Under the pieces are notes generated by a model. It saw nothing but the letters and a program-made list of their open reading frames with translations. It did not search any database and was not told the DNA's origin. The position numbers and the translations under genes were made by a program. Source: Roseiarcus sp963780825 (GTDB taxonomy: Bacteria > Pseudomonadota > Alphaproteobacteria > Rhizobiales > Beijerinckiaceae). Taken from it: DNA of 64,000 nt. The DNA is taken from contig CAWADL010000020.1 of the NCBI GenBank assembly GCA_963780825.1, forward strand, positions 356,556-420,555, read 5' to 3'. Shown here piece by piece: positions 46,368-55,302 of this stretch (its first letter is position 1; every line of letters begins with the position of its first letter).

Positions 46368-47057
46368 ATGCTGCGTTCGTTCATCGACGCGCGGATCCAA
46401 ATGACGCTCGAATTCTGCGCACGTCACGGCGTCCGGTTGCCGCCATTCGCGGTTTGGAGCGAGAGCGACTATCGCGCCGACCCCGCCGCCGCCGCACGTA
46501 TCTTGGAAAGCGGGCTCGGCTGGAATGTCGTCGAATTTGTGCCGGGCAAGTTCGCCACCCATGGCCTGAGCGCGTTCACACTGCGGATGGGCGACTGGCG
46601 CCACTTGAGCCACGGACGCGGTCGTCTGTATGCAGAAAAAGTGCTCTTCACTGAGGACGGGCAGCGCGCGCCGCATCACTATCACATCGTCAAGACCGAG
46701 GACATCGTCAACCGGGGTGGCGCGAAGTTCGTCGTGGAGTTGTTCAAGGTCGATCGCGCCGGGGCGGCGCTGAAAGAGCGATTCCGCGTGTTGAAGGACG
46801 TGACGACGATCGACCTCGGCCCCGGCGATCGGGTTACGTTGGAGCCGGGCGAGAGTTTGACCTTGGAGCCGTTCGTCGCGCACGCCTTCTGGGCCGAAGG
46901 CGGCCCGACTCTCGCCGGCGAAGTGTCGCTGGTCAACGACGACCTCACTGACAATTATTTCCTGCCCGCCTTGGCGCCCTTCGCGCCGATCACCGAGGAC
47001 GCGCCGCGGCGCTATGTCACTGTAGCCGACCACGCTCGGCTCGCCCCGGTCGGCTAA
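46368..47057 (+). CDS. D-lyxose ketol-isomerase family protein (cupin)
   Basis: A 229-residue cupin-type sugar isomerase of the family that converts D-lyxose and D-mannose to ketoses. Metal ligands are expected in APHHYHIVKTEDIVNRGG and in the later PFVAHAFWAEGG. DWRHLSHGRGRLYAEK and GDRVTLEPGESLTLEPFV also fit. ATG 46368 follows GGAGGAAAC. It is downstream of ppa and upstream of an amino-acid ABC ATPase gene, so genomic context does not define its sugar. It may belong with the pentose-oxidation genes further along. Confidence 0.83.
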   Translation: MLRSFIDARIQMTLEFCARHGVRLPPFAVWSESDYRADPAAAARILESGLGWNVVEFVPGKFATHGLSAFTLRMGDWRHLSHGRGRLYAEKVLFTEDGQRAPHHYHIVKTEDIVNRGGAKFVVELFKVDRAGAALKERFRVLKDVTTIDLGPGDRVTLEPGESLTLEPFVAHAFWAEGGPTLAGEVSLVNDDLTDNYFLPALAPFAPITEDAPRRYVTVADHARLAPVG

Positions 47058-47062
47058 GCCGC

Positions 47063-47090
47063 GGAGCGGCGGCGTCCACGCCCCCGCTCC
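47063..47090. repeat. Single GGAG-type hairpin
   Basis: A degenerate family B arm, GGAGCGGCGGCGTCCACGCC, closes on itself with CGCTCC. It lies between the isomerase-like and ABC ATPase genes and may be a solo REP or a weak terminator. Confidence 0.55.
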
Positions 47091-47146
47091 GGGGCTCTCG
47101 CTTCCGCTTGAAAGCCCTGCCAATATCGCGCCATTCGGAGGGGCGT

Positions 47147-47885
47147 ATGGCGGATTTGGCGGTCGAGATGCGCGGCGTACACAAATGGTTCGGCGCGTTC
47201 CATGTGCTGCGCAACATCGAGCTGACTCGTCGCGCGCGGTGAGCGGATCGTCATCTGCGGGCCTTCGGGATCAGGCAAGTCGACGCTGATTCGCTGCATC
47301 AACGCGCTGGAGGAGCATCAGCGTGGGACCATCCGCGTCGACGGGATCGAACTATCGGCCGACATCCGTCGCATTCACGAAGTGCGCAGCGAAGTCGGCA
47401 TGGTGTTTCAGAACTTCAATCTGTTCCCGCACCTGACGATCCTCGAGAATTGCACGCTGGCGCCAATCTGGGTGCGCAAACTGCCGAAGCGCGATGCGGA
47501 GGCGCTGGCGATGCGTCTGTTGGAGAAGGTCAAGATACCGGAACAGGCGAACAAATATCCGGGCCAGCTTTCCGGCGGTCAGCAGCAGCGTGTGGCGATC
47601 GCGCGGGCGCTATGCATGAGCCCGAAAATCATGCTGTTCGACGAGCCGACCTCGGCGCTTGATCCAGAGATGGTCAAGGAGGTGCTGGAAACGATGGTCT
47701 CGCTCGCGCGCGAGGGCATGACGATGCTGGTCGTCACGCACGAGATGGGGTTCGCGCGTCAGGTCGCCGACCGGGTTGTGTTCATGGACCGCGGCGAGAT
47801 CGTCGAAGTCAACGCTCCCGAGCCGTTCTTCGCCGACCCCAAGCACGAGCGAACGCGGGCTTTCCTCAGTCAGATATTGCACTGA
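47147..47885 (+). CDS. Polar amino-acid ABC transporter ATP-binding protein, one frameshift
   Basis: This is the ATPase of a GlnQ/AapP-type importer, 245 residues once repaired. One extra C at about 47228 breaks LTVARGERIVICGPSGSGKS just before Walker A; without it the frame runs from ATG 47147 (preceded by GGAGGGG) to the normal end. Other marks are VFQNFNLFPHLTILENC, the signature LSGGQQQRVAIARAL, Walker B MLFDEPTSALDPEM and VVTHEMGFARQVADRV. No permease or binding-protein gene adjoins it, so it is a solitary ATPase here. Family similarity is to glutamate/glutamine or general L-amino acid systems. Confidence 0.88.
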
Positions 47886-47898
47886 GGACGCGGCTCGC

Positions 47899-47984
47899 CT
47901 GTAGCCGCGATCTCCAGATCGCGGTCTCCCCGGTGATCGGCTCTTTGATTGAATACCCGCAAGCTCACAACGGCCGCGATCTTA
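47899..47984. repeat. GTAG-class REP, right arm interrupted (family A, copy 4)
   Basis: The left arm reads CTGTAGCCGCGATCTCCAG as in copy 3. The right arm stops after GCCGCGATCT, where a family B element begins. The remainder of the arm is missing. Confidence 0.7.
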
Positions 47985-47985
47985 C

Positions 47986-48073
47986 GGAGGGTCGGCGTCC
48001 ACGCCGACCTTTTGGGGCGCCGCGCAGCCGGCTTACGTATCAACCCCGACGTCGGCCTGGAGGCCGACGCTCC
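47986..48073. repeat. GGAG-class REP pair (family B, copy 3)
   Basis: Inverse orientation to copy 1: GGAGGGTCGGCGTCCACG at the left and GGAGGCCGACGCTCC at the right, with the shared centre GCTTACGTATCAACCCC. It abuts the cut end of family A copy 4. Confidence 0.78.
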
Positions 48074-48121
48074 ACCTGCGCCTAATTCCGGCAAGACGAT
48101 TCGACGATAAGGCGACACGCT

Positions 48122-49175
48122 CTAAGGCCGCGCTTCGAGGATCATGTTGAAGGGCGTCTCGGTCGCCTTCCGCACGCTGACCAAAGCCACCTTTGGTGAT
48201 GGCTTCAGAAAGCTTCGCCAAGCCTGCCTGCGCGCCGAACGCCGCGCCCACCGGCTGGTCAAGCGACGTCGGCACGCAGATCAAAGTCGAGCCCGCGTAA
48301 AACATCCGGCTTATCGGGTTCAAATTATCCTCCAACCGATCCCCGGCCGCAGGCTCCACAATCATCCAAGAACCATCGGCCTTCAACGACTGCCGGACGT
48401 GCCGCGACGCGCTGATCGGATCGCCCATGTCATGCAAGCAATCAAAGAACGTGACGAGGTCGAGGTCTTTTTGCGGATAGTCGGCGGCGAGCGCCACTTC
48501 AAACCGCGTGTTTGAAACCCCGTCTTGCGCGGCGTGTTTTTTCGCCTGCGCAATCGAGTCCGGATGAAAATCGTAGCCGATAAAGGTCGATTTCGGAAAC
48601 GCCTTGGCCATGATGATCGTCGAGAAGCCATGGCCGCAGCCGACATCGGCCACCGTCGCGCCACGCTCTAATTTGGATACGACCCCGTCGAGCGCCGGCA
48701 ACCAGGACGCCACGAGGTTGTTGTGATAGCCGGGACGGAAGAAGCGGCCAACCGAGCAGAACATGCACTGCGACTGGTCGCCCCAGCCCACCCCGGCTCC
48801 CGTGCGGAAAGCGGGCTCAACCAAAGCCTGGTTGGCCAACAGATCCGCCGCGAGGTCGAAAGCGCCTTGCAAATAAACCGGGCTATCCACGTCGGCAAAA
48901 ACCATCGCCTGTTCGGGCGGCAGTGTGAACTTTCCTGTTTCCGCTGCGTATTCGAGATAGCCAGACGCGGCCTGGTGACTGAGCCACTCGCGCGCATAGC
49001 GCTCAGCGACACTCGCCTTCGCCGCCAGTTCAATCGATGTAAGCGGCCCGCTTTCTTTCAACGCTTTATAAAGTCCCAATCGGTCGCCGATCCGTACCAA
49101 CGGAACGCTGAACGCGCCGCCGAGATCGCCAAGCATCTTGCCAATAAACGCGTTGAGTTTCGCCTCGTCGACCAT
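48122..49175 (-). CDS. Class I SAM-dependent methyltransferase with N-terminal winged helix, one frameshift
   Basis: The N-terminal part (SVPLVRIGDRLGLYKALKES through REWLSHQAASGYLEY) is a dimerisation/winged-helix region like that of O-methyltransferases. The SAM site is VADVGCGHGFSTIIMAKAFP, followed by GYDFHPDSIAQAKKHA and the acidic VTFFDCLHDMGDP. Removing one base near 48180 replaces a run-on tail by FGSVRKATETPFNMILEARP and a stop at 48122. The repaired length is 350 residues. ATG 49175 follows GGAGGAC. The substrate is unknown. It is divergent from a LuxR-type regulator gene. Confidence 0.85.
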
Positions 49176-49475
49176 ATCGTCCTCCGCGAGCTCTGAAATC
49201 GCCGCCCCGTGCGCCTCGTGTTTGCGATAGCTCGGTTGGCGCCTCCACAAAGGAGCTTAAGCGGCCATCGGCGGGGCCAAATCAGCCGAACGGCTGATGT
49301 TTTTGCGCGCACAGGCCAAAAGCCCGAACAAAATTGACAGCTATTGCGTAATTCCGCCCGGCGCGGGAAGAACCAGCGTATAGACGAGTTGCGTTCAGGA
49401 AAGCTCGCTTCAAAAAACGCCGCAATTTTAGGCGCCAGCGCTGTTCCCAACGCAAATATCTGGGGATTGCCACCC
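49176..49475. promoter_or_regulatory. Divergent promoter region of methyltransferase and LuxR genes
   Basis: About 300 bases between two divergent genes. An 18-base perfect palindrome lies near the middle and is listed separately. GACAGCTATTGCGTAAT (about 49335) may be part of the LuxR promoter, but I could not fix the boxes. Confidence 0.45.
49281..49298. promoter_or_regulatory. Perfect 18-bp palindrome, candidate operator
   Basis: ATCAGCCGAACGGCTGAT lies between two divergent genes, where a dimeric regulator such as the adjacent LuxR protein could bind. GTTTTT follows on the plus strand, so an intrinsic terminator is another reading, although no plus-strand gene precedes it. Confidence 0.5.
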
Positions 49476-50588
49476 ATGATAAGCGAACGCAGATTCTCAG
49501 GGCTGCTTGCGCAGATCTACGAAGCGGCGGGTGATTTCAGTCGCTGGCCAGAGGCTCTACGCGGGATTGCAAACGCGTATAACGCTCCGACGGTCGTATT
49601 CGGCGCCGTGGGGTCGAACAACCAGTTGCTGTGGCAGATCGCGCCTGGCGTGGATTCTCAATACCACGAAAGTTACGCCGCCTATTACCACCGCATCAAT
49701 CCCATCATTCCGATCGCTCTGCCCAGCAAAGTCGGATCCGTTCTGACGGACGAGATGATGCTAGAGAAGCGGGAGTTTGCGCGCACCGAATTCTTCAACG
49801 ACTTTCTCACGCCGTTGGACGCGGGATCGATGCTCGGCGCGACGGTGGTTTCCGAGCAGGGGCTCTACTGCGCCATCGCCGTGCAGCGAAGGCCCGCCTT
49901 CGGCGAGCGCGACATTATGTTTCAACGCCGTCTGGCGCCGCACTTGGCTCGCGCCGTTCAACTCAATGCTCGGCTGTCCGTGTTCGAGGGAGGATTGGCG
50001 GCTTCCGCCGATGCGCTCGACCGACTGTCGCAGGGCGCGATCGTCGTCGACGCAAACGCTCACGTACTGTTCGCCAATCGGGAAGCCGAGCGTCTGACCG
50101 GGCCGTTTGGTTGCCTGCGGATCGAGACCGGCGCGCTGGAGGCGCGTTCCCCGTCGCTGTCCGCGAAGCTCAAGGCGCTGATTGCGGGATGTGGAGCGCC
50201 GCACGAAGAGGAAGCCGGCGGCGCCCTGCCCCTGCCATGCGAAGGCGATGGTCGAACCGTCTCTGCGCTCGTCGTACCGTTGCGCGGCGAGGCGCCCGCC
50301 TTCTTTCTGTCTCCGCGGCCGGTCGCGATTGTATTCCTTTCCGACCCGAAGCGTAGCCCCGCAAGTTTCGAGGCGCAATTGCGCCGGCGATTCGGACTGA
50401 CGAAGGCGGAAGCCGCCTTCGCGCTGGAGATCGCGAAGGGGGATGGGCTTCAGGCGTCAGCTGACCGACTGGGAGTATCGCTCTCCACAGCGCGGACCCA
50501 CCTGGCGCGGATCTTCGAAAAAACCGACACGCGACGCCAAGCTCAGCTCGTGCGGTTGCTGCTGACAGGAACGTCCAGCCCCGGTTAG
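49476..50588 (+). CDS. LuxR family transcriptional regulator
   Basis: A 370-residue regulator. The C-terminal helix-turn-helix is LTKAEAAFALEIAKGDGLQ through SADRLGVSLSTARTHLARIF. The N-terminal 190 residues have no clear autoinducer or receiver domain, and a middle PAS-like part (LSQGAIVVDANAHVLFANRE) may sense a ligand. ATG 49476 (MISERRFSGLLAQIYEAAGD) is preferred to an upstream ATG at 49344, whose extra residues do not look structured. It is divergent from the methyltransferase gene and may control it. Confidence 0.85.
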   Translation: MISERRFSGLLAQIYEAAGDFSRWPEALRGIANAYNAPTVVFGAVGSNNQLLWQIAPGVDSQYHESYAAYYHRINPIIPIALPSKVGSVLTDEMMLEKREFARTEFFNDFLTPLDAGSMLGATVVSEQGLYCAIAVQRRPAFGERDIMFQRRLAPHLARAVQLNARLSVFEGGLAASADALDRLSQGAIVVDANAHVLFANREAERLTGPFGCLRIETGALEARSPSLSAKLKALIAGCGAPHEEEAGGALPLPCEGDGRTVSALVVPLRGEAPAFFLSPRPVAIVFLSDPKRSPASFEAQLRRRFGLTKAEAAFALEIAKGDGLQASADRLGVSLSTARTHLARIFEKTDTRRQAQLVRLLLTGTSSPG

Positions 50589-50614
50589 CTCGAAGGGACG
50601 ACCAAGCGCCTTGC

Positions 50615-50701
50615 GGAGCGTCGGCCTCCAGGCCGACGTTGGGGTTGATACGTAAGCTGGCCAAGCGCGCCCAAACAGGTCGGCGTGGACGCCGACCCTC
50701 C
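50615..50701. repeat. GGAG-class REP pair (family B, copy 4)
   Basis: Same orientation as copy 1: GGAGCGTCGGCCTCCAGG, the centre GGGGTTGATACGTAAGC and GTGGACGCCGACCCTCC. It lies between the convergent LuxR and DUF937-like genes. Confidence 0.78.
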
Positions 50702-50743
50702 GAGCAGCCTCACGCCGCCGGTTCTATTTAATTGCCGATCGCT

Positions 50744-51544
50744 CTAAACGGGCGCCCGCGAAAACTCGCCCAGCGTGTATTCCGTCGATGGCGTCAGGAA
50801 TCCCGCCGCGGCCGGCTGCGTGCTCTTCCAATAATAGTAGCCGCCCACCGCCAGGATGATGACGATGATCAGAACGATGAGCCACGTATAACTGCCCGAC
50901 GGAGGAGGCGGCGGCGGAGGCGGCGGCGCCCTTCGCACGGGCGTCGGCGCCGCGCTCTCCGCTGGGCGCGCGATTGGAGGAGGAGCCGGCGGAGGGGGCG
51001 GTGGTGGTGGCGGCGGAGCGGCCGCGGGTGGTTCCGGGACGCTAGGCGCCATCGCCGCTGGGCTTGCGCTCGTCTGGCCTCCCAAAAGACTTCTGATTGA
51101 ACCCGCGTCCGACCAAAGCGACGGGTCCTGCTGGCCGATGACCGCGACCGCGACTTGCTCGACGGCGCCAAGCGCCGGCATCGTCGCTTCGACGGGGGAA
51201 TCGACGAGGTTCGCCAAGTCATTGGCGAGCTTATCGCGCACGCCTTGCCCGAGCACCGGGCTCAACGCATTGGCGCCGTCGCTCAAAGGCTGCAGATCAC
51301 GGTTGACGAGCGCGCGCCTCAGTTTTTCGACGCCATTCGGATCGGAGTTGGAGACCGCGTCGCTGAGCGCCTTCGCGCCGTCTGGATGCTCAAGCGCGCC
51401 AGCGAATGCGGCGACCAGCGCCGGAATAGCGGCGTCGACGAAGGTCTTGCCCTGGCGGTCGTCCATGCCGACGGTCGACGCCAACTGTCTGGCGACATCG
51501 GGCGTAAGGACCTGCGCGATCAGACCCTTGAGATCGATACCCAT
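50744..51544 (-). CDS. DUF937-like protein with polyproline linker and C-terminal membrane segment
   Basis: The N-terminal half (GLIAQVLTPDVARQLASTVG, then AIPALVAAFAGALEHPDG) resembles DUF937 helical repeats. About residues 170-215 consist mostly of Pro, with two runs of nine or ten. A single membrane helix follows (TWLIVLIIVIILAVGGYYYW) and a short tail. The N-terminal domain therefore probably faces the cytosol, tethered by a stiff Pro-rich arm. Polyproline runs should need EF-P for efficient translation. Length is 266 residues. The role is unknown. Confidence 0.75.
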   Translation of the reverse strand: MGIDLKGLIAQVLTPDVARQLASTVGMDDRQGKTFVDAAIPALVAAFAGALEHPDGAKALSDAVSNSDPNGVEKLRRALVNRDLQPLSDGANALSPVLGQGVRDKLANDLANLVDSPVEATMPALGAVEQVAVAVIGQQDPSLWSDAGSIRSLLGGQTSASPAAMAPSVPEPPAAAPPPPPPPPPPAPPPIARPAESAAPTPVRRAPPPPPPPPPSGSYTWLIVLIIVIILAVGGYYYWKSTQPAAAGFLTPSTEYTLGEFSRAPV

Positions 51545-51694
51545 ACGCGCTTGCCTCCCAGAACTCGCAGCCCAACTCGTACATCATGGGGGCGCGACCG
51601 ACGCAAATCTTACATTCCGTTGATGACAAAGCAATGCGACGGAAAACTCGGGCTTCCGCGGAAGCGGCGGGCCATGCTGACGAGGAGAAAGAAA

Positions 51695-51719
51695 CGCCGC
51701 TCGTATGAAACGAGCGGCG
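51695..51719 (-). terminator. Rho-independent terminator of the aldehyde dehydrogenase gene
   Basis: A 10-bp stem CGCCGCTCGT with a five-base loop starts 14 bases after the stop codon. On the minus strand TTTCTTTC follows, a fair U tract. Confidence 0.75.
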
Positions 51720-51732
51720 AAAGCTTCAATTC

Positions 51733-53172
51733 TCAGGCCGAAATGTAAGCCGTCTTGACGGTCGTGTAGAACTCGACCGCATAGCGCCCCTGCTCCCGCG
51801 CGCCGAGGCTCGATCCCTTCCGGCCACCAAACGGAGCGTGATAGTCGACACCGGCGGTCGGCAGATTGACCATCGCCATGCCCGCCTCGATGTTGCGCTT
51901 GAAATGGGCAGCGTGTTTGAGGCTCGTCGTGCAAATGCCGGCGCAAAGCCCGAATTCGGTGTCGTTGGCGAGCTCAAGCGCGTGCTCATAAGATTTGGCG
52001 GGGATCATCGCCGCGACGGGGCCAAATATTTCTTCGCGCGAAATCCGCATGTCATTGGAGGCGTCGACAAACAACGCCGGCGCCATGAAGAAGCCGGGCG
52101 TCTCGCGATTTAGACGCTCGCCGCCGAGCTTCAGTGTCGCCCCGTCCTGCTTGCCGATCGCGATATAGCTCAGATCCTGATCAAGCTGGTTCTGATCGAC
52201 CACCGGGCCGACATGCACGCCGGGCTTCACCGCATCGTCGACGACGAGGCCCTGCATACGTTCGGCGAGCGCATCGGCGAAGCGATTGTAGAGCCCCTCG
52301 GTTACAATCAATCGAGATGACGCCGTGCAGCGCTGGCCAGTCGAGAAATAGGCGCCGTTGACGGCGCTCTCCACCGCTACTTTCAGATCGGCGTCGTCGA
52401 GGATGACGAGTGGATTTTTGCCGCCCATCTCCAACTGAAATTTGCGCATGTGCTCCGTGCAGGCGGCGGCCACGCGCTTGCCGGTAGAAACCGACCCGGT
52501 GAAGGAGATCGCGTCGATCTTGGGATGGTCGAGCATCGCTTGCCCCACTACCGAGCCGCGCCCCATCACGAGGTTGAAGACACCCTTCGGACACCCCGCG
52601 CGAACGATGATCTCGGCAAGCGCATGCGCCGAGCCCGGAACAAGATCGGCAGGCTTGAAGACGACGGCGTTGCCGTAAGCGAGGGCCGGGGCGATCTTCC
52701 AGGCCGGGATGGCGATCGGGAAGTTCCACGGGGCGATGATCCCGATCACGCCGACCGGTTCGCGGGTCACCTCGATGTCGACGCCGGGCCGGACGCTGGC
52801 AAATTTCTCGCCGGGGATACGCAGCACTTCGCCGGCGAAGAAATCGAAGATCTGGCTCGCGCGCGCGACCTCGCCGATACCCTCCGGCAGCGTCTTGCCT
52901 TCTTCGCGCGCCAGTAGCCGCCCAAGTTCCTCCTTGCGTGCGGCGATCTCCAAAGAAATCTTCAGCAGGACGTCGTGACGCTCCTGCGGCGTCGAGCGGG
53001 CCCAGGCGGGGAGCGCGGCCCGAGCCGCCTTGACGGCTTCATTCACTTGATCCGCGCTGGCGTAAGCATATTCGCCGATGACATCAGCGGTGTTGGAGGG
53101 ATTGATGTTGCGCCCGATCGACGCCCCTTCCACCCATTCGCCGGCGATGTAGTTCTTGTGAAGATCGGCCAT
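51733..53172 (-). CDS. Aldehyde dehydrogenase family protein (alpha-ketoglutaric semialdehyde dehydrogenase-like)
   Basis: A 479-residue NAD(P)-dependent ALDH. PWNFPIAIPAWKIAPALAYGN is the cofactor block, FTGSVSTGKRVAAA the Rossmann loop, LEMGGKNPLVILDDADL holds the general-base Glu and YFSTGQRCTASSRL the nucleophilic Cys. The start MADLHKNYIAGEW fits this family; the open frame continues further upstream but into the next gene. The overall pattern resembles dehydrogenases that oxidise 2-ketoglutarate semialdehyde at the end of oxidative pentose pathways. The AraD1-like protein at 57.4 kb supports that use. Succinate semialdehyde or other substrates remain possible. Confidence 0.88.
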   Translation of the reverse strand: MADLHKNYIAGEWVEGASIGRNINPSNTADVIGEYAYASADQVNEAVKAARAALPAWARSTPQERHDVLLKISLEIAARKEELGRLLAREEGKTLPEGIGEVARASQIFDFFAGEVLRIPGEKFASVRPGVDIEVTREPVGVIGIIAPWNFPIAIPAWKIAPALAYGNAVVFKPADLVPGSAHALAEIIVRAGCPKGVFNLVMGRGSVVGQAMLDHPKIDAISFTGSVSTGKRVAAACTEHMRKFQLEMGGKNPLVILDDADLKVAVESAVNGAYFSTGQRCTASSRLIVTEGLYNRFADALAERMQGLVVDDAVKPGVHVGPVVDQNQLDQDLSYIAIGKQDGATLKLGGERLNRETPGFFMAPALFVDASNDMRISREEIFGPVAAMIPAKSYEHALELANDTEFGLCAGICTTSLKHAAHFKRNIEAGMAMVNLPTAGVDYHAPFGGRKGSSLGAREQGRYAVEFYTTVKTAYISA

Positions 53173-53194
53173 GAGACGCCCCGTGTGTGACAAG

Positions 53195-54308
53195 CTAGCC
53201 GCCATATAGTCCGTCTCGCGGCCCTGGGCTATCTTGCGCTGCGAGGCGCTTCTCGTAACGAACCTCGTATGGCGAGTACCCTGCCCGCTCATAGGCCGTC
53301 CGGGCGGGTGCGTTGTCGGCGAGAAAGTTGAGCCGCAACCGCGTGACGCCGTATCGGGCGAGACGCTGCTCCAGCGCGCGCAGCAACACAGCGGCCGCGC
53401 CGCGGCCTCGGAACGGCTCGAGTACGCAGATGTCGGAGACATAGCCGAAGCGATTGCTATCCGGCGTCTCGCAGATCTCGTTGGCCTGCTCGATCCAGCC
53501 AATGATGAAGCCCGCGAAGGCGCCGTCCGCCTCCGCCACCAACATCGCGCCATTCGCGAGTTGTTCGACGAGAAGATCATAGTACGCTTCCGCCACCTCT
53601 GCGCCTGGCAGACGCGTGTCGGAAAGCTTCCTTTCAGCGTCCTGCAATGCCACGATGGCCGCGACAATGTCGGGGCGATCCTGCGGTCCGGCGTCTCGCA
53701 CTACAAAAGCCTCGACGAGATCGGCCGGTGTATCGATGTCTCGCATCACTCCGGCGTTGGCGACCTCGACGGCGATAATCCGCTCCGGGGGAATTTCTCG
53801 CAAAAGGCTGCGGGCGCCTTCGTCGCCCTGGAGCCGCGCAACCTCGCTGAATAAAGCGCGCCCAAGCAGCACGGGGTTGCCGCGCTTCCCGCCGAAGAGC
53901 GGCGTCGCCGCGTATGCGTCCGGCGCTGAAAGAAAGCTATCAATCAAAGCGTCGACTACTGAGGCGTTCGCCTCCGGCATGTCGCCGAGCAACACAACCG
54001 CTCCCACGGCCTCGGCCGGCAGCGCCGCCAACCCGGCTCGCAGCGAGGAGGCAAGGCCGGTTGCGAAATCGGGATTGTGTGTGAAACGAACGTCGAGTCC
54101 CGCCAGCGCAGTTTCGACTTCAGCCCTTGCGTGCCCCGTGACGACAACCACCGGGCGCGCCCTAGAAGCGAGCGCCGCGCGCGCGGCCCAACGGATCAGC
54201 GGTTCGCCACGAAAATCGGCCACGAGTTTGGTTTGCTTCCGCCCCGCCCGCCGCGCGGTACCGCGACGCGCGGCCGGCCGCGAGCACCACCGCCGCGACC
54301 TCAACCAT
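53195..54308 (-). CDS. MocA-like nucleotidyltransferase plus GNAT acetyltransferase, frame disturbed
   Basis: Two proteins read as one. ATG 54308 overlaps the stop of the MoeA-like gene and starts VEVAAVVLAAGRASRYR, the nucleotide-binding loop of MobA/MocA-type enzymes that attach a nucleotide to molybdopterin. A C4 run (54242-54245) breaks the frame, and one base fewer restores GGRKQTKLVADFRGEPLIRW. MocA marks continue through VVLLGDMPEA and GNPVLLGR to DIDTPADLVEAF. A GNAT domain then follows with SDICVLEPFRGRGAAAVLLR. At the join an A4 run (53705-53708) with one base fewer would give a TAG overlapping a GTG start (TAGTG), so MocA (201 residues) and GNAT (168 residues) are probably separate genes. 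Confidence 0.8.
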
Positions 54309-55302
54309 CGCGCTCGCGCGGCTGCGGCCGGCTCTCGATTTCCATCAGCAGTCCGCCAACCCCCATGCTTTGGATGTCGGCGCGGGTAACGGGGATGTCG
54401 GCGAGCAAGCGGCCGAGCACCCAATCAAACCCATTCTCCTTCGGCGATCGCGCACAGCCTGGCGCGCCAATGATGGGGCGACCTTGGAGATCGCCGTAAA
54501 GCAGCAGGTTGCCGGGATCGACGGGCATGCCGAAATGTTCGATCCGGCCGCCGGCGCGCTCGATCGCGGCGGGAATCACGTCGCGACGATCGGTGATCGC
54601 GGAGGCGCCAAACACGATGAGCGCATCTGCGCGCTCGGTGAGCGTGGCGAGCATTTCGGCAAGCGGCGCGGTTTCGTGCGGAGTCTGGCGATCCTCCACA
54701 ATACGCGCGTGTGCCGGCGCGAGACGCGCCTCAAGCACGCCAAGCGTCTTTTGCACCACGCTCAGCTTCAGGCCAGGCAACAGTGTCGAGACGACCGCGA
54801 ACCGCAGCGGGCGATAGGGCGCTACAGAGACCGCCGCTTTGCCCGCGACGGCGCAAGCCGCCTCCAACGCTTCAATCGAAGTCGCGAACGGAATGATCTT
54901 GACCGTCGCCGCCATGTCGCCGACGACAACCGGATGAAATTCGGCGAGCGTCGCGACGGTGATCGCGTCGTCGACGCGGTTCACGCTGTCGATCCGCGAC
55001 CGCGACACCCGCAACAGGCCGTTGGTTGAGGCGAACAGATTGACGCGACCGGTGAAAGGGGGATCGAGCCGTAAATGCGAACCGGCGATGGCCTCTGCAA
55101 GGCGCTGCGCCGCGGCGTCTTCGGAAATATCTCCCGGCTCCAATTGCGCGGCGATCACTGCCTCGACGCCGGCGCCGCGTAGCGCGGCCTGCTCCGCCGG
55201 TCCGATCAGCTGACCTTTTTTCAGCTTCACCTCGCCCCGGCGCACAGCGTGCGCGGAAATCGCGCCGCGCGCGTCGGATACCGAGACGGGACCGAATTTC
55301 AT
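54301..55302 (-). CDS. Molybdopterin-binding (MoeA/MogA-like) protein
   Basis: A 333-residue protein whose first part (DARGAISAHAVRRGEVKLKK, GQLIGPAEQAAL) resembles the MoeA-like N-terminal region. The later part (VVSTLLPGLKLSVVQKTLGV through DALIVFGASAITDRRDVIP) is the MoCF-binding fold with a GASAITD loop in place of GGTG. This is the N-terminal half of proteins that in some rhizobia are fused to a MobA-like domain. Here the MocA-like part follows as the next gene with an eight-base overlap. It probably helps in molybdenum cofactor processing for a hydroxylase. Confidence 0.82.
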   Translation of the reverse strand: MKFGPVSVSDARGAISAHAVRRGEVKLKKGQLIGPAEQAALRGAGVEAVIAAQLEPGDISEDAAAQRLAEAIAGSHLRLDPPFTGRVNLFASTNGLLRVSRSRIDSVNRVDDAITVATLAEFHPVVVGDMAATVKIIPFATSIEALEAACAVAGKAAVSVAPYRPLRFAVVSTLLPGLKLSVVQKTLGVLEARLAPAHARIVEDRQTPHETAPLAEMLATLTERADALIVFGASAITDRRDVIPAAIERAGGRIEHFGMPVDPGNLLLYGDLQGRPIIGAPGCARSPKENGFDWVLGRLLADIPVTRADIQSMGVGGLLMEIESRPQPRERDG

